Assembly (NCBI GenBank): GCA_041476545.1
Contig: JBGOTP010000294.1
Span: forward strand, 1 to 6,409
DNA length: 6,409 bases
Reading direction: 5' to 3'
Origin: JBGOTP01 sp041476545
Lineage (GTDB): Bacteria; Acidobacteriota; Vicinamibacteria; Vicinamibacterales; CAVVIG01
Positions 1 through 5,264 of this stretch are shown here, in pieces. The number at the start of each line of letters is the position of its first letter. Within the stretch, counting starts at the first letter, position 1. The notes below the pieces were generated by a model. The model saw only the letters and a program-made list of their open reading frames with translations, made no database searches and had not been told where the DNA came from. The position numbers and the translations under genes are program-made.

Positions 1-124
1 CAGAGACATTCGCCAGAATACCTATCCGATAGACCTTCACGACCTGCTGGGCTTCGGCCGAGAGCGGCGGGGTGAACAGCCCAAGAATGAAGGCTGCGGT
101 GAGATTGACGACGATGGACTTCAT
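1..124 (-). CDS. ABC transporter substrate-binding protein, N-terminal part (cut by window edge)
   Basis: Only the first 41 residues lie in the window; the gene continues beyond position 1. Reading leftward from the ATG at 124 gives MKSIVVNLTAAFILGLF, a charged then hydrophobic signal peptide with a likely cleavage after AEA in LSAEAQQ. The mature start, VVKVYRIGILANVS, is the first beta strand typical of the ABC_sub_bind (PF04392) periplasmic binding proteins, which deliver small solutes to an inner-membrane ABC permease. An AGAGGGA Shine-Dalgarno-like stretch lies just upstream of the ATG. It follows the antitoxin-like gene on the same strand with about 106 nt between them, so it may have its own promoter, although none is clear. 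The signal peptide and reading frame are seen directly. The family call rests on a short stretch and the ligand cannot be inferred. Confidence 0.72.
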   Translation of the reverse strand, partial: MKSIVVNLTAAFILGLFTPPLSAEAQQVVKVYRIGILANVS

Positions 125-230
125 CACCATCCCTCTGAGCCATCACAGGCATTGCCGAGGTCGAGCGCGACGTGCGTGCCACTCACCATCATCATGGGCC
201 GCTTCACCTGTCTGTCCAACGCCCTGGCGC

Positions 231-554
231 TCAGCCGCGAGCCGCGCCCGCCGCCCTTCGTCGTCCACCACCTCGCTTAGCGCGGCTCGACGGCTGGAGC
301 GGCCTGTTGGGCCGCTTTCGCGGCACCGCACCCGTGGGCTGCTTTGTTACTTTGGCTCTTGCGACCGATACGAGGAGCCGAAGGGCGTCGTTGACCGCCG
401 TGGCATCCAGAAATACGGCTGCTACATCTGGATCAAGCAGGATCACGTTGGTACCTTCGCGGTAGCGCTCGTAGTACTTGCCTCGTACCGCACCTGTGAA
501 GTCGTATTCAGGGAGCATGTCATCATCCGCTTCGAGCTTAGGTTTTGGACTCAT
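231..554 (-). CDS. Antitoxin-like protein, partner of a BrnT-family toxin
   Basis: A 107-aa protein starting MSPKPKLEADDDMLPEYDF. Residues 14-62 hold the conserved core: an LPEYDF motif, then GAVRGKYYERYREGTNV, then LLDPDVAAVF and a VNDALRLL helix. This core recurs in a widespread family of small proteins encoded directly downstream of BrnT-like (RelE-fold) toxins and presumed to neutralise them; it is not the BrnA helix-turn-helix antitoxin. From about residue 68 the tail is very Lys/Arg-rich, suggesting nucleic-acid contact or disorder. The frame stays open far upstream of this ATG, but I chose this start because the family core begins soon after it, GAGAGAAGAAGG precedes it, and the remains of brnT end right there. 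The toxin gene upstream is broken, so this antitoxin looks orphaned. The core is seen directly; the antitoxin role is inferred from family and context. Confidence 0.75.
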   Translation of the reverse strand: MSPKPKLEADDDMLPEYDFTGAVRGKYYERYREGTNVILLDPDVAAVFLDATAVNDALRLLVSVARAKVTKQPTGAVPRKRPNRPLQPSSRAKRGGGRRRAAGAARG

Positions 555-565
555 GCCTTCTTCTC

Positions 566-801
566 TCACGACGGGCTGCTGATGATCCGGGTTCGAGAAT
601 CTCGCTCGACGTGGACCACGACGATCAGAGAAGCACCGGCCGAATAGCCGATGGTGACAAGCCTCTGCTCCTCGGCCGAATGTCGAGGGTCTGGGATGGT
701 GCCGGCCAATGGATCGCCGAAACAGTCGACGCCTCATCGAAGGAGACGCCATGCTTCGCCAGATTGCGCGCGGCCTTCGCCGGATCCCACTCGAACTCCA
801 T
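566..801 (-). pseudogene. brnT: Frameshifted brnT toxin gene
   Basis: From the ATG at 801 the frame reads MEFEWDPAKAARNLAKHGVS followed by FDEASTV, the classic BrnT N-terminus (ribonuclease toxin with a RelE-like fold). It then turns into non-family sequence and stops at 625-627 after 58 residues. Moving one base into the next frame at the AAA run at 720-722 restores the family: a missing T on the coding strand would give TVFGDPLAGTIPDPRHSAEE, then QRLVTIGYSAGASLIVVVHV and ERDSRTRIIS, ending at a TGA at 566-568. The family usually continues with an Arg-rich helix; here such a stretch (ARRERRRHE) appears only in the original frame, suggesting one extra base near 577. With both changes undone the product would be 87 aa, the normal BrnT length. 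The gene is therefore broken by one or two indels, unless these are sequencing errors. Any upstream Shine-Dalgarno is weak. Confidence 0.8.
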
Positions 802-885
802 GGGCCATCATACGATTGCCGCCATCGGTAGCGCTGGGCCGCTTTGGCCGGAGTACCCGAGTCGTGTCGGCCGAACGTCATCTAT

Positions 886-964
886 CTAGTGTACTGACTC
901 TAACGCCTCTTTACATTTGGCAGAGACCGCCCAATGTAAAGAAGCGTTGGTGTCAGTACATTAG
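886..964. repeat. 79-nt imperfect inverted repeat (36-nt arms, 7-nt loop)
   Basis: The left arm (886-921) and the reverse complement of the right arm (929-964) match at 31 of 36 positions by eye, around the loop agagacc. Both arms read, from outside inward, TGTACTGAC followed by a shared AACGC and CTTTACATT block. The right arm contains the TAA stop of the 74-codon ORF on the minus strand, so the structure could end that transcript, but no T-run follows on either strand. The arms have the size and outward-in conservation of insertion-sequence termini or a MITE-like palindrome, and no target-site duplication is evident. The structure is seen directly; its origin is not resolved. Confidence 0.85.
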
Positions 965-1185
965 GGAAATGCGACACACTGTTCCGGGCGTACTTCAGTT
1001 CGCGCGCCACTAAGGGATTGAAAGGTAAACGCCCCTTCCACCGCACACACCCTCGTCGCCCCACCCACGGTGTCAACAATGGCGCGTCTGCCGTCCAAGC
1101 TCAGAAGACAGTTACCAGTGCGTACGTCGACCGCCTCGCTCTCGTTCAAATGCTCTCGTGTCACTTCGACTTCGATCTTGCCCAT
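961..1185 (-). CDS. Small hypothetical protein (about 74 aa)
   Basis: From the ATG at 1185 the frame encodes MGKIEVEVTREHLNESEAVD and then segments such as NCLLSLDGRRAIVD and VCAVEGAFTF, ending RPEQCVAFP. Alternating hydrophobic residues and balanced charge suggest a small beta-rich protein, which fits better than the Arg-rich translation of the overlapping frame. No family is recognised. The frame is open upstream to 1281. An AGGAG stands about 30 nt before the ATG, too far for it, and only a weak GGAA abuts it, so a non-ATG start closer to the AGGAG is possible. It overlaps the 3' end of the CBS-USP frame by about 74 nt, and its stop lies inside the large inverted repeat. It could be a real small gene or the 3' end of a gene truncated by the same event that replaced the USP tail. 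Confidence 0.45.
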   Translation of the reverse strand: MGKIEVEVTREHLNESEAVDVRTGNCLLSLDGRRAIVDTVGGATRVCAVEGAFTFQSLSGARTEVRPEQCVAFP

Positions 1186-2107
1186 TTCCAGACCAATGCT
1201 TAACTGTCTGAGGATTTCTCCTAGGGATCGTGGTGGTGCGTTCCACGCGCTCGGCGGCGCTGCCCTTGAGGATCCGCGCAATGCCCGTCCGGCGATGGGT
1301 GGCCATGGCGATCAGGGTCGCGCGCGCCGCCTCGGCTTCCTCCACGATCCGCTCCACCGGCTCGCCGAAACGCACCGCGAACGCCACCGTGACCGGGCCG
1401 AGGCTCGCCGCCACGCGCTTGAGGTACACCTGAGCCTCCGCTTCGACCCGTGCGGTCTCCTGAGCGGCATACACCAGCACACGCCCCTCGGCCTCGATCT
1501 CGTGCGCCGGGGGCTGCACGCTGAGCAGTCGCACCGACGCGCCCTCCGCGCGTGCGATTTCGCCGATCGTTTCGAGGACGGCCTCACTCCCTGGGGAGCC
1601 ATCGAGCGGCACGAGGATCACGCGGCCCGTCGAGGCCTCCGGAAGCGGCGCGTCCGCCGCTCGCGGCGGACGCCCGGCCCGCACCCCCAGAGTGGTCGAG
1701 AACGCGCGCAGCAGATCGACCTCGGTGAGGATGCCCACCAGCCGCTCGCCCTCCGTCACGGGCAGGCCGCCGATCCTGTTCTCGAGCATCAGGCGCACCG
1801 CCTCGGCGGGCGGCTCGTGCGGCGCCACCGTAATCACGGGTCGCGTCATCACCGCGTGCACCGTGAGCCGTTCGAGAAGATAGTGCAGCTCGCGGACGGC
1901 CAAGCTCGTTGCCGGCGAGGGCTGCACCGTCCGCACGTCACGGTCCGTGATGATGCCGACCAGCCGACCGTCCTCCACGACGGGGAGATGACGGATCCGC
2001 CGGTGGACCATGAGCTCCTGGACCTTGGGAATGGGTGCCGACGGCGTGACGGTGACGGGAGCTGGTGTCATCCACTCGCTGACCCGCATGTCGTTGGTCA
2101 TCAGCAT
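1112..2107 (-). CDS. CBS-CBS-UspA domain protein with an altered C-terminus
   Basis: A 331-aa cytoplasmic sensor-type protein. The first CBS motif spans about residues 12-62 (MTPAPVTV, then RHLPVVEDGRLVGIITDRDV) and the second about 86-138 (VMTRPVITV, then GGLPVTEGERLVGILTEVDL). A universal stress protein domain runs from about 162 (RVILVPLDGSPGSEAV) to 295. CBS pairs usually bind adenosyl ligands, and UspA domains often bind ATP. The USP nucleotide motif G-x2-G-x9-G-S/T appears here as A-T-H-R-x9-G-S (MATHRRTGIARILKGS), so two glycines are replaced. Family members normally end IPVLLVR soon after AERV; here the sequence turns after TTIP into an Arg-rich tail with no family likeness, so the last USP strand is missing. 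GAGAGGAG precedes the start: 3 nt before the ATG at 2107 and 9 nt before a second ATG at 2101, which may be the real start. It probably acts in energy or stress signalling; no specific partner is evident. Confidence 0.85.
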   Translation of the reverse strand: MLMTNDMRVSEWMTPAPVTVTPSAPIPKVQELMVHRRIRHLPVVEDGRLVGIITDRDVRTVQPSPATSLAVRELHYLLERLTVHAVMTRPVITVAPHEPPAEAVRLMLENRIGGLPVTEGERLVGILTEVDLLRAFSTTLGVRAGRPPRAADAPLPEASTGRVILVPLDGSPGSEAVLETIGEIARAEGASVRLLSVQPPAHEIEAEGRVLVYAAQETARVEAEAQVYLKRVAASLGPVTVAFAVRFGEPVERIVEEAEAARATLIAMATHRRTGIARILKGSAAERVERTTTIPRRNPQTVKHWSGNGQDRSRSDTRAFERERGGRRTHW

Positions 2108-2154
2108 CGGCTCCTCTCGTCTGTCCCCGTTATGATCGCAGATCCGGAGCTCGC

Positions 2155-2173
2155 GCGGCGCCGCGGGCGCCGC
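2155..2173 (-). terminator. GC-rich hairpin downstream of the dctP remnant
   Basis: A perfect 8-bp stem, GCGGCGCC pairing with GGCGCCGC, around a GCG loop. It lies about 45 nt past the stop of the dctP remnant and upstream of the CBS-USP gene, as a terminator between two same-strand genes would. No T-tract follows on the minus strand, so intrinsic termination would be weak, and the stem may simply reflect GC-rich composition. Confidence 0.3.
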
Positions 2174-2216
2174 TTGGGTTCCGTTCCAGGACGAAAGAGA
2201 TTCCGTTCGCAGCGGG

Positions 2217-2448
2217 CTAACTGAGCTTCCCGACCTTTGCTTCGAGCAGCGCCCAGCACGTGCTGCCGAGCTTCTCCTTCCACGTCGCGTAGACGCCGGG
2301 AAGCTTCGCGCGGAACGCGGCCTGGTCGACGTCGTTGAGGACGGGGTCGCGCGTGACGAAGTCCTGCCGCCGGCTCGCGTTCAGCGCGGCCTGCTCCTGC
2401 CGCCTCGGCGTCCGGCCGGACAATCTCGCCAACTTCCGGGGCCCATTC
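2217..2448 (-). pseudogene. 3' remnant of a TRAP transporter substrate-binding protein (DctP family)
   Basis: The last 62 codons before the TAG at 2217-2219 read RRQEQAALNASRRQDFVTRD, then VLNDVDQAAFRAKLPGVYAT and WKEKLGSTCWALLEAKVGKL. This is the C-terminal helix region of DctP-type periplasmic binding proteins, in which an F-R-x-K-L-x-x-x-Y-x-x-W-K pattern near the end is characteristic. Intact members are over 300 aa. Upstream in this frame there is no DctP sequence, but another minus frame carries REWAPEVGEIV (about 2418-2448), which fits the preceding family segment, so an indel near 2418 is likely. Beyond 2448 nothing DctP-like remains, so most of the gene is gone. An ATG in frame at 2531 would give a 104-aa product with an unrelated N-terminus, unlikely to work. 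The family call rests on pattern recognition. Confidence 0.65.
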
Positions 2449-2523
2449 CCTGCACGGAGCACTGCGGCTGAGATCGCCAATGACAGATGAACACTTATAG
2501 GGAATGTGATAGAGAAAATGCTC

Positions 2524-2552
2524 TTGACCAACTATCAGTTCTGATCTATCCT
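2524..2552 (+). promoter_or_regulatory. Candidate sigma70-type promoter for the phage structural genes
   Basis: TTGACC at 2524-2529 (5 of 6 to the -35 consensus) is followed after 17 nt by TATCCT at 2547-2552 (4 of 6 to -10). It lies in the most AT-rich stretch of the window, about 2480-2550, and points toward the first structural gene with a leader of roughly 55 nt. Phage late genes are often transcribed from a distant promoter, so this match may be fortuitous. Confidence 0.35.
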
Positions 2553-2615
2553 CCGCGTCCACATCCGGAATGAGCGACAGCTCCGCGACGCGGGCAGAAA
2601 GATGGAGTGCGAGTC

Positions 2616-2933
2616 ATGGCTGACACGTTCAAGGTCCTCTATCAAGGACAACCGGGGACGACGGCGGCTCAGGTCTACTCCCCCGGTAGCCTGAAGAGCG
2701 CGGTCATCAAGCATATGGGGTTCGTAAACACGACGGGTACGGACCGGACGCTCACGATTTATGTCAACGGTTCGGCGGGCACGAACTTGTGGAAGCCGGC
2801 CATGACGATCGTGGCGGATGGGAGCGGCGAGTGGGACGGCACCCTGGCTCTCGGGGCGACGGATGCGATCCAGATGAAGGCCAGTGCGGCGACGGCGATC
2901 ACCGTAACCATCGAAGGGGATGAGATCTCGTGA
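2616..2933 (+). CDS. Small beta-rich phage structural protein
   Basis: A 105-aa protein, MADTFKVLYQGQPGTTAAQV onward. The centre reads VIKHMGFVNTTGTDRTLTIY, then NGSAGTNLWKPAMTI and DGSGEWDGTLAL, ending in ITVTIEGDEIS. The pattern of Thr/Gly-rich alternating strands, with a phrase about a common contribution (VNTTGTDRTLTIYVNG) and a W-x-G-T-L turn, resembles small phage virion proteins in tail or appendage modules. No signal peptide or membrane segment is present. I chose the ATG at 2616 because GGAG at 2604-2607 is 8 nt upstream; a GTG at 2607 would add three residues but lacks a site. It overlaps the next gene by 4 nt (GTGA), so the two are likely co-translated. No specific family is recognised; decoration protein, fibre accessory or baseplate component all remain possible. 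Confidence 0.7.
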   Translation: MADTFKVLYQGQPGTTAAQVYSPGSLKSAVIKHMGFVNTTGTDRTLTIYVNGSAGTNLWKPAMTIVADGSGEWDGTLALGATDAIQMKASAATAITVTIEGDEIS

Positions 2934-3865
2934 TCACCCTTTACGACGCAAACGGCCGACCCCTAGTTTCCTACGCCGCGCACGAGCAGACGCACGCCAG
3001 TGGCGGCAGCGACGCGTTCCAGTCGACTGATGTTCTCGAGGCCATCGTCAAGCGCTTCCAAGAGTCCGGCGGTCCGACGACGCTCCTCACGGGCCCGATT
3101 CCGGATGGCAGTATCTTTACCCGCAACGGGACAAGTCTCGTCGGGACATCGGCCGTCCCGTTTCGGCTTACGAATAACACAGGTGGGGCGCTTGCCACAG
3201 GCGACGTCGTCGCCCTCTCCTCGACGGCGTCGAGCTCCGTCGTCTTGGCCGATACCGCGAGTACGCAGAAGCAGCTCGTCGTGAGCCTCGACGCCCCGGC
3301 GAATGGTGCGATGGGCCGCTTCGTCAATGGTGGCGTCGCGACCGTGAACGTCACCGGCGCGGTGACGATTGGCCACTACCTCGTCAAGAGTGTGACGACG
3401 AAGGTGGCCGCCGATTCCGGAACGGCGGTGGGCGACACGCAGGCGCCGCCGTCCGGGTCGTTCGGGGTCGCCCTGACGACGGCGGCGAGCAATCAGATCA
3501 CCGCGCTGCTCTTCGGCGTGGTGTTGGCCGCGGCGGCCAGCCTCGAAACGGGCACTTGGTCCGCGGATCTCGGGCCGGGCGGGACCGCGGCCCGCGCCGC
3601 CGCGACGGTCTACCAGAACACGAGCGGGCGCAAGCGCCGCGTCGAGATCGTCATCAACATCAACATAGCGGGGACGGTGGCCATTCTGTACGTGGAAAAC
3701 GCGAATCCGCCCACGATTCAGCTCGCGAAGTTCAGCCCGTGGGCCAATACTTCGGGCGGCCGCGCCACGCTCGTGGGGGAAGTGCCGAGCAACCAGTATT
3801 ACAAGGTCGACAAGGTTGGCACGGACACCCTCGCGGTCTTCGAGTGGCACGAGATGGACGAGTAG
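2930..3865 (+). CDS. Modular phage fibre-like or appendage protein
   Basis: A 311-aa protein starting with GTG, coupled to the preceding gene by a GTGA overlap and preceded by AAGGGG. The N-terminal 30 residues contain HEQTHASGGSDAF, an H-x3-H-x2-GG-x-D motif often seen in phage head-fibre and tail-fibre proteins. Residues about 78-196 (FRLTNNTGGALATGDVVALS to TALLFG) form a Ser/Thr/Ala-rich beta region with internal DTQAPPSGSFGVAL. The last 90 residues, from TVYQNTSGRKRRVEIVI through YYKVDKVGTDTLAVFEWHE, form a separate small beta domain of the YQN-T-G...YYKV...W-E type common in phage fibre C-termini. There is no catalytic motif, signal peptide or membrane segment. The order of anchor, spacer and tip fits a virion appendage; this is inference from composition and context. 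A capsid-decoration role is the alternative. Confidence 0.65.
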   Translation: MITLYDANGRPLVSYAAHEQTHASGGSDAFQSTDVLEAIVKRFQESGGPTTLLTGPIPDGSIFTRNGTSLVGTSAVPFRLTNNTGGALATGDVVALSSTASSSVVLADTASTQKQLVVSLDAPANGAMGRFVNGGVATVNVTGAVTIGHYLVKSVTTKVAADSGTAVGDTQAPPSGSFGVALTTAASNQITALLFGVVLAAAASLETGTWSADLGPGGTAARAAATVYQNTSGRKRRVEIVININIAGTVAILYVENANPPTIQLAKFSPWANTSGGRATLVGEVPSNQYYKVDKVGTDTLAVFEWHEMDE

Positions 3866-3870
3866 GAGGA
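3864..3870 (+). promoter_or_regulatory. Strong Shine-Dalgarno setting a GTG start
   Basis: AGGAGGA begins within the stop codon region of the upstream gene and stands 5 nt before the GTG at 3876. It selects that GTG over the in-frame ATG at 3816, which would add 20 Arg/Ser-rich residues read from inside the neighbouring gene. Confidence 0.65.
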
Positions 3871-3875
3871 ACCCG

Positions 3876-4337
3876 GTGCACGTGATTGCGAGAATCGACA
3901 AGGCAACGGGCGCGATCAAGCACGTGTCGGCCGCCGGGCCGTTCACGGCCGCCCCCGCGACCGACGAGCGCGACGTGGAGATCGACGAGGGCACGCGGCC
4001 CACAGGAGCCGATTGGTCCTGGTGCGCCGTCGATATGACGGGCTTAGTCGCGACGCATCCAGACCTGATGCCGCCGCCGATCGCGGACGGCGTGAAATTC
4101 CACGGGCGCCTTCTCAGTTGCTTCGCGAGCATCGACCGGGCCGTGGACGCGCAAGACGCGCTCGGCGCCATCGGCGTGGCTTTCGAGAAAGGCGTCGACG
4201 CCACGCCGATCAGCGATGCGCTCTTGGCTGTCGTCCGGGCACAGTGGCGGCGTATCGTGGCGAAAAATGTTCTCAGCGGCGCCGAGGTGAAGGCCGTCCA
4301 GGCGCTTGCGCTTGCGTGCGGGTTTTCGCTGACGTGA
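3876..4337 (+). CDS. Hypothetical phage-associated protein
   Basis: A 153-aa soluble protein, VHVIARIDKATGAIKHVSAA onward (GTG start), with a perfect AGGAGGA 5 nt upstream and only 10 nt after the preceding stop. The first 80 residues are beta-like and acidic (DERDVEIDEGTRPTGADWSW). From about residue 84 it becomes helical: LLSCFASIDRAVDAQDALGA, AISDALLAVV-type helices, AQWRRIV and SGAEVKAVQALALACGF. The alternating beta then helical build could be a fibre chaperone or a small virion protein, but no family is recognised. Its place between fibre genes, with same strand and codon style, supports a role in appendage structure or assembly. The function is unknown. Confidence 0.7.
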   Translation: MHVIARIDKATGAIKHVSAAGPFTAAPATDERDVEIDEGTRPTGADWSWCAVDMTGLVATHPDLMPPPIADGVKFHGRLLSCFASIDRAVDAQDALGAIGVAFEKGVDATPISDALLAVVRAQWRRIVAKNVLSGAEVKAVQALALACGFSLT

Positions 4338-4341
4338 TCGC

Positions 4342-4434
4342 GTGCCTCCGCTCCCGGACGTGGTCATCCTCGTGTTTGCGGTCTCGTTCACCGCGCCGTT
4401 GTGGGGGTGGCGGTCGCGTTCGAGTTCGAGTTGA
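4342..4434 (+). CDS. Possible 30-aa hydrophobic peptide
   Basis: The 112-nt gap between two structural genes holds a short frame starting GTG at 4342, 4 nt after the previous stop, and ending TGA at 4432-4434. It reads PPLPDVVILVFAVSFTAPLW and then GWRSRSSSS: a single hydrophobic segment of about 17 residues followed by an Arg/Ser tail, the shape of a tiny single-pass membrane peptide. It has no Shine-Dalgarno of its own and could be translated only by reinitiation. The GC-rich DNA gives such frames by chance, so this is tentative. Confidence 0.22.
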   Translation: MPPLPDVVILVFAVSFTAPLWGWRSRSSSS

Positions 4435-4449
4435 TCGGAGGGTCGTTGG

Positions 4450-5235
4450 GTGACGATCGTCAGCAACGAATTTTTCAACAACAGCGACATCGATCAGATC
4501 CAGCGCTCTCTCCGCTCGCGGCAGCGGGCGATTATCAGAGGCAGAGAACTCTACAGGAGCGAACTCATGGCGACATCGGCGCGTAACCTTGTGAATGGCG
4601 CGGGAACCGTCAGCATTACGAGTGGCTCCAGAGCCTTGACGTTCTCCCAGAACCAGTCGTTCAAGGAAGGGACGACGATCAACATCTCCGGAATTCAGGC
4701 GTTCACGCTTGACGTCGGTTCCGGGACGATGTGGACGGCGATGCAGGGCGCCGCGAGCACGGCTTCAACCCAATCGTTTCAAACCTCCGATCCGTCCACA
4801 TCGCGGAGCCGAGGCGGTGCTGGGGGCGGAATCTCGGGCATCATCGTTCCAAACGCGATTCACTACGTTTATCGTGCGGCGCTCGACGACAGCGGCAATC
4901 CCGACTGGTACTTCTACTTCGACACGCTGTTCCCGGAGAACGGCGTGCAGCCGTACACCCATGACCAGTACACCGGGAACAATTGGCGGTCGGCGCCTGG
5001 CGGCGCGATCATGGTCCCGGATCTCCTCACGCGAGTCCGTCGTTTAGAAGGGATCGGCCGCGCCGCGACGGCCGACCCGATGAATCCGGACAGCCGGTTC
5101 GACGACATCATCACGAGAATCTACAACCTCGAAGTGTGGGCAAACAGTGGCGGTCACTTCGGGACGCCGCCAGCAGCCGGCAGCAACGCGACATTCACGA
5201 TCGACCAGCTCACCTCCTACGGCGACCCGCTGTAA
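4450..5235 (+). CDS. Phage tail-fibre-like protein, paralogue 1
   Basis: A 261-aa protein from a GTG with GGAGGG 7 nt upstream. Residues 1-39 are polar, charged and probably helical (SDIDQIQRSLRSRQRAIIRG). From residue 40 it is a clear paralogue of the next gene: over the 80 residues from SARNLVNGAGTVSITSGSRA to STSRSRG, 56 are identical by eye. Shared landmarks are TSGS..LTFSQ.QSFKEG, DVGSG..WTAMQ, PDW.FY.DTLFPENGV.PYT and DL.TR...LEG. After NPDSR the two diverge: this copy ends in a heptad-like stretch (DDIITRIYNLEVW) and a short Gly/Ala-rich tail and lacks the collar domain. An internal ATG at 4567 with its own AGGAG would give a 222-aa form aligned to the start of the paralogue. The likely role is a virion fibre or baseplate appendage; family context supports this but no receptor is evident. 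Confidence 0.72.
   Translation: MTIVSNEFFNNSDIDQIQRSLRSRQRAIIRGRELYRSELMATSARNLVNGAGTVSITSGSRALTFSQNQSFKEGTTINISGIQAFTLDVGSGTMWTAMQGAASTASTQSFQTSDPSTSRSRGGAGGGISGIIVPNAIHYVYRAALDDSGNPDWYFYFDTLFPENGVQPYTHDQYTGNNWRSAPGGAIMVPDLLTRVRRLEGIGRAATADPMNPDSRFDDIITRIYNLEVWANSGGHFGTPPAAGSNATFTIDQLTSYGDPL
4555..4559 (+). promoter_or_regulatory. Internal Shine-Dalgarno for an alternative start at 4567
   Basis: AGGAG lies 7 nt before the in-frame ATG at 4567-4569, which begins MATSARNLV, the same place at which the paralogue starts (MAATSLRNLV). It could drive a short form, or be a relic of the ancestral start. Confidence 0.5.
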
Positions 5236-5264
5236 GGCGCTGACGACGCGAGGAGCACCAGGCC

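Noticed and set aside
72..647. Plus-strand frames over 72-1013
   Set aside because: Low-likelihood compositions opposite the binding-protein start, the antitoxin-like gene and the brnT remains, which have recognisable motifs.
807..812. TATGAT as a -10 box for brnT
   Set aside because: It lies only 6 nt before the start codon and has no matching -35 hexamer, so it is not convincing.
1070..2224. Long plus-strand open frame opposite the CBS-USP gene
   Set aside because: His/Arg-rich mirror of a gene with clear CBS and USP domains; no family likeness or ribosome binding site.
2963..4204. Long open frame on the minus strand (over 400 codons)
   Set aside because: It is antisense to two well-supported structural genes, is Arg/Ala-rich without motifs, and arises from high GC at third positions.
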